From CAZEFK01 sp964511405 (GTDB lineage: Bacteria; Pseudomonadota; Alphaproteobacteria; Elsterales; Elsteraceae): 9,565 nt of DNA. Shown in pieces: positions 6,706 through 9,565 of the stretch. Below the pieces are notes generated by a model. The model was not told the origin of the DNA and made no database searches. It was given only the letters and a program-made list of their open reading frames with translations. Numbering within the stretch: the first letter of the stretch is position 1; every line of letters begins with the position of its first letter. The stretch spans positions 1-9,565 of the forward strand of contig CAZEFK010000250.1 of the NCBI GenBank assembly GCA_964511405.1, in the 5' to 3' direction. The position numbers and the translations under genes are program-made.

Positions 6706-7200
6706 ATGACTGACTCCCCGGAAACCGCGCGCCTGGCGGCGCTGGCCCGCTACCGGGTGCTGGACACCGATTTCGAGGACGCGTTCGACGCCATCGTCCG
6801 CCAGGCGGCGGTCGAGTTCCAGGTGCCGATGGCCCTGATCACGCTGATCGACCGCGAGCGCCAATGGGTCAAGGCCAGCGTCGGCGTGCCGGTGCGCGAG
6901 ACCCCGCGCGACATCTCGTTCTGCGACCATGCCATCCGGGAGAACGAGGTCATGGTCGTGCCCAACGCCGCGGTCGACACGCGCTTCGCCGACAATCCGC
7001 TGGTCAAGGGCCAAAACTCGATCCGCTTCTATGCCGGCGCGCCCCTGCGCACCGACGACGGCTTCGCCCTCGGCACGGTCTGCATCGTCGACCGCCAGAT
7101 CAGGCCGACCCTGACCTCGGACGAGCGCGCCAAGCTCAAGGGCTTCGCCGAGCGCGTGATGGCGCTTCTGGAAGAGCGGCGGGCGGCGCTGGGGGGCTGA
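6706..7200 (+). CDS. Small single-domain GAF protein
   Basis: This is a 164-residue protein (167 if the GTG at 6697 is used) consisting of one GAF domain, a small-ligand or redox-sensing fold usually joined to kinases or cyclases. The family pattern is clear: RLAALARYRVLDT (9-21), PMALITLIDRERQWVKASVG (41-60), ISFCDHAI (70-77) with a cysteine, C73, that is common in this GAF subfamily, FYAGAPLRTDDGFALGTVCIVD (108-129), and a closing helix ending at the C-terminus. No output domain, membrane segment or signal peptide is present, so it would act through a partner. It lies 69 nt after the hybrid kinase (from ATG 6706), with a hairpin between them, and may modulate that kinase; this rests on position alone. 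A stand-alone methionine-sulfoxide-reductase-type GAF (fRMsr) is an alternative, but I do not see the multi-cysteine pattern expected for it. Confidence 0.88.
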   Translation: MTDSPETARLAALARYRVLDTDFEDAFDAIVRQAAVEFQVPMALITLIDRERQWVKASVGVPVRETPRDISFCDHAIRENEVMVVPNAAVDTRFADNPLVKGQNSIRFYAGAPLRTDDGFALGTVCIVDRQIRPTLTSDERAKLKGFAERVMALLEERRAALGG

Positions 7201-7353
7201 TCGCCGGCGCCGTGGTGCCAATACCGGCCGGCCCACTGCTTGCATTTATTACGCATTGATTTAGGTCATGCCAGCCGCGTCAGTTCTCGACTTGCCACTG
7301 TCGACCACGGCCGAATAAGTTCGCCGGCCTAGATCGTTTTCTCTCGGATTGTG
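7201..7353 (+). promoter_or_regulatory. A+T-richer intergenic region upstream of the STAND gene
   Basis: This 153-bp gap breaks the otherwise tight gene spacing. Its left end holds short G+C-rich complementary arms (GCCGG 7203-7207 / CCGGC 7224-7228) without a T-tract. The centre (about 7237-7270) is distinctly A+T-rich for this DNA. A possible promoter is listed separately. No coding sequence or RNA gene was recognised. The gap suggests that the STAND gene is transcribed independently of the GAF and kinase genes. Confidence 0.5.
7292..7319 (+). promoter_or_regulatory. Possible sigma-70-like promoter of the STAND gene
   Basis: TTGCCA (7292-7297; 5 of 6 to TTGACA) and AATAAG (7314-7319; 4 of 6 to TATAAT) are separated by 16 bp. 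Transcription would begin near 7326 and give a leader of about 28 nt before the ATG at 7354. The match is moderate and unproven. Confidence 0.35.
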
Positions 7354-9565
7354 ATGGCCCAGCGTCTCAGGATTTTCGTCTCCTCCCCCGGCGACGTGCC
7401 AGAGGAGCGGCTCAGAGCGATGCTCGTCATTCAGAAGCTGGCGCGCGACTACGCCCGGTTCTTCCGCATCGAGCCCTATCTCTGGGAATACGAGCCGATG
7501 CTGGCCTCGGGCCATTTCCAGGATGCGATCGAGCCGCCGAGCCGCTGCGACATCGTCGTCCTGATCGTCTATGCCCGCCTGGGCACGCCCTTGCCCGAGC
7601 GCTCGGGCGATCGGGTCTACCAGGGCATCGACGGCCGGGCGCCGGTGACCGGCACGGAATGGGAATTCGAGGAGGCGCTGGCCGCCCACCGCGCCCGCGG
7701 CGCGCCCGATCTGCTGGTCTATCGCAAGGAAGGCGATCCCGGGGCCTCGCTCGCCGACCCGCAGCGCCGGGCCGAGCAGGAACGGCAGTGGGCGGCGCTG
7801 CAGGCCTTCTGGCAGCGCCATTTCGAGGCCGGGACCCTGTTCCTGGCCGGCAGCGCCCGGTTCCGCGACCTGGACGGCTTCGACGCCAAGTTCGAGGCCG
7901 ACCTGACCGCCCTGATCGAGCGGCGGATCGCCGGGCTGCTGGCCGATCCCGCCCATCGGCCGGAGCCGACCTGGCTGGCGGGCAGTCCGTTCCGCGGACT
8001 GGCCACCTACGACGTCGCCGACGCGCCGATCTATTTCGGCCGCGACGCCCAGATCCGCGCCGGTCTCACCCGGCTCCAGGCTGCCGCCACGGCCGGCACC
8101 GGATTCCTGCTCGTCCTGGGTGCCAGCGGATCGGGCAAGTCCTCGCTGGCCCGCGCCGGGCTCCTGCCGTCCCTGCTCGCGCCCAAGGCGATTCCCGGCG
8201 TGGCGCTGTGGCGCCGGGTCATCGTCCGGCCCGGCGAAGGTGCCGACGATCCGGTGCTGGCCCTGGCGCAGGCGCTGTGCCGCCCGGATCCGTCGGGCGA
8301 AACCGGGCTGCCCGAGCTCGGGCCCGGGCCCGACGGCGCAACGCGGCTGGCCGCCCATCTCGCCGCCTCGGCCGACGATCCGGCCTTCCCCTTCGCCGGC
8401 GCGCTGGCCCGAGTCGCCGAGGCCGCGCGCAGCCGCCGGGCGCTGCTGCCCCATGAGAGCGCCCGTCTGGTCCTGCTGGTCGATCAGCTGGAGGAGCTGT
8501 TCACCGGATCAGTTCCGCCCGAGCGCCGCGCCCTGTTCGTCCGGATCCTGGCCGGGCTGGCGCGCTCGGGGCTGGTCTGGGTCTTGGCGACGATGCGCAA
8601 CGACCTGTGGCACCGGGCGGTCGAGCTGCCGGCGCTGGTCGGCCTGGTCGAGGACGGCGCCCGGCTCGACCTGGCGGCACCCGGCCATGCCGAGATCATC
8701 GAGATCATCCGCCGGCCGGCGCTGGCCGCGGGTCTCGCCTTCGAGACCGATCCGGAGCGCGGGCTCGGGCTCGACGCCGTGATCGCCGAGGCGGCCGCGG
8801 CCGAGCCCGGGACCCTGCCGCTGCTCTCGGTCATGCTGGACGCGCTCTACCGGCAGGACATCCTCGCCGACCCCGGGGCCGACGCCGGCACCGAGGCGGG
8901 GCCGCGTTCGACCCTGCGCTTCGCTACCTACCAGGCCCTGGGCGAATTGAGCGGCGCCATCGCCAGCCGGGCCGAGGCGGTGATGGCCGATCTGGCGGCG
9001 CGCGACGCGCCGGCCGCATCAGCCTTTCCCGCCCTGCTCCGCCGACTCGTCGGCGCGGCCGGCGGCACCGTCGCCGCCCGGCCGCTGGCGCTCGACCAGC
9101 TTGCCCCGGACGGGCCGGAGCGGCGCCTGATCGCGGCCCTGGCCGCCGGCGACAGCCGGCTGATCGTGGTCGAGGGCGGCGTGCAAGGACCCGCGGCGCG
9201 GCTGGCCCACGAGTCGCTGCTGCGGCATTGGCCTCGGGCACGCGACCAGATCGCCCGCGACCTGCGCGACCTGGAAACCCGCGCCCGGCTGGAGCCGCTC
9301 GAACGCCGCTGGCGCGCCGCCGAGCGGCCGGCCGAACGCCGGGCCGCCCTGCTCGGCGGGCTCAACCTGGCCGAGGGGCGCGACCTGGCCGAGCGCTGGC
9401 AGCTCGCCGCCGACGACCCGCTCGGCGGCTTCGTGCAGGCCTCGGCCCGCGCCGATGCCTGGCGCCGGCGCCGGCTGCTCGCCGCCACCGCCGCGATCGC
9501 CCTGGTCTTTGCCGGGATCGCCGGGGTCGCCGGGCTGGAGTGGCGCAGCGCCCGGGCCCAGGCCG
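7354..9565 (+). CDS. DUF4062 (TIR-like) - nSTAND1 NTPase protein with a transmembrane helix, partial (C-terminus missing)
   Basis: At least 737 residues are encoded; the frame is open at the window edge. Residues 3-125 form a DUF4062 domain: RLRIFVSSPGDVPEER (4-19), an acidic/aromatic YLWEYEP (42-48), CDIVVLIVYARLGTPLP (65-81) and GTEWEFEEAL (100-109). A linker leads to an nSTAND1-type P-loop NTPase from SPFRGLATYD (211-220) and IYFGRD (226-231). Walker A is GASGSGKSS (256-264, K262), Walker B is LVLLVDQLEELF (372-383, D377), and VLATMRNDLWHR (410-421) carries a sensor arginine (R415). A helical region with AHESLLRHW (618-626) matches the end of the STAND helical module. A hydrophobic helix lies at about 708-727, after the basic WRRRR. 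In related proteins a C-terminal WD40 or other repeat sensor follows; here it is outside the window. An in-frame TAG at 7330 limits the start to GTG 7351 or ATG 7354, and no good ribosome site is visible. Such STAND proteins are signal-dependent switches, with immunity a plausible but unproven role. Confidence 0.9.
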   Translation, partial: MAQRLRIFVSSPGDVPEERLRAMLVIQKLARDYARFFRIEPYLWEYEPMLASGHFQDAIEPPSRCDIVVLIVYARLGTPLPERSGDRVYQGIDGRAPVTGTEWEFEEALAAHRARGAPDLLVYRKEGDPGASLADPQRRAEQERQWAALQAFWQRHFEAGTLFLAGSARFRDLDGFDAKFEADLTALIERRIAGLLADPAHRPEPTWLAGSPFRGLATYDVADAPIYFGRDAQIRAGLTRLQAAATAGTGFLLVLGASGSGKSSLARAGLLPSLLAPKAIPGVALWRRVIVRPGEGADDPVLALAQALCRPDPSGETGLPELGPGPDGATRLAAHLAASADDPAFPFAGALARVAEAARSRRALLPHESARLVLLVDQLEELFTGSVPPERRALFVRILAGLARSGLVWVLATMRNDLWHRAVELPALVGLVEDGARLDLAAPGHAEIIEIIRRPALAAGLAFETDPERGLGLDAVIAEAAAAEPGTLPLLSVMLDALYRQDILADPGADAGTEAGPRSTLRFATYQALGELSGAIASRAEAVMADLAARDAPAASAFPALLRRLVGAAGGTVAARPLALDQLAPDGPERRLIAALAAGDSRLIVVEGGVQGPAARLAHESLLRHWPRARDQIARDLRDLETRARLEPLERRWRAAERPAERRAALLGGLNLAEGRDLAERWQLAADDPLGGFVQASARADAWRRRRLLAATAAIALVFAGIAGVAGLEWRSARAQA

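Noticed and set aside
7203..7228. Short G+C arms after the GAF gene, considered as a terminator.
   Set aside because: The stem is only 5 bp with a 16-nt loop and no following T-tract.
4480..7245. A 921-codon open frame on the minus strand antisense to the kinase and GAF genes.
   Set aside because: It resembles no protein, is rich in Gln/Arg/Gly/His, and mirrors the third-position G/C bias of the two sense genes.
7261..8454. A 397-codon minus-strand open frame opposite the STAND gene.
   Set aside because: The sense strand has unmistakable DUF4062 and P-loop motifs; the antisense product has no recognisable features.

Overview
The window is very G+C-rich DNA with dense, mostly single-strand coding and strong G/C preference at third codon positions. 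It carries a Tat-exported Leu/Ile/Val-type binding protein, a LysR regulator, an HpcH/HpaI-fold protein and an orphan hybrid histidine kinase. This combination suggests the chromosome of an alphaproteobacterium, possibly a Rhodospirillales-like soil or water organism. That placement rests on overall gene character and is not proven.

Layout. Positions 1-1435 are on the minus strand: a D-glutamate cyclase/YcsI-family protein (DUF1445) is followed 24 nt later by a type I periplasmic binding protein that runs off the left edge. Divergent from them, from 1555 rightwards, are a LysR-type regulator, an NAD-dependent epimerase/dehydratase (28 nt downstream) and an HpcH/HpaI aldolase-like protein (67 nt further). 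The 119-bp divergent intergenic region holds two adjacent dyads, each with an AT-N11-AT core, which look like the operator pair of the LysR regulator. This left part (1-4415) reads as a small catabolic or transport locus in which the regulator probably controls uptake and turnover of a small acid or amino-acid-like compound. The substrate cannot be read from the sequence.

Positions 4534-6636 encode a 700-residue membrane hybrid histidine kinase with a cysteine-bearing extracytoplasmic sensor, a complete kinase core and a C-terminal receiver. A perfect 9-bp hairpin overlaps its stop codon, and a short single-GAF-domain protein (6706-7200) follows. The two may form a signalling unit, but only adjacency supports this.

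After an A+T-richer gap with a possible promoter, a large gene starts at 7354 and runs off the right edge. It encodes an N-terminal DUF4062 (TIR-like) domain, an nSTAND1-type P-loop NTPase and a transmembrane helix near the point of truncation. STAND NTPases with such N-terminal domains are candidates for immunity or conflict signalling, so this is the most interesting gene here. Its C-terminal sensor, probably repeats, lies outside the window.

No RNA genes, insertion sequences, CRISPR arrays, tRNAs or attachment sites were recognised.
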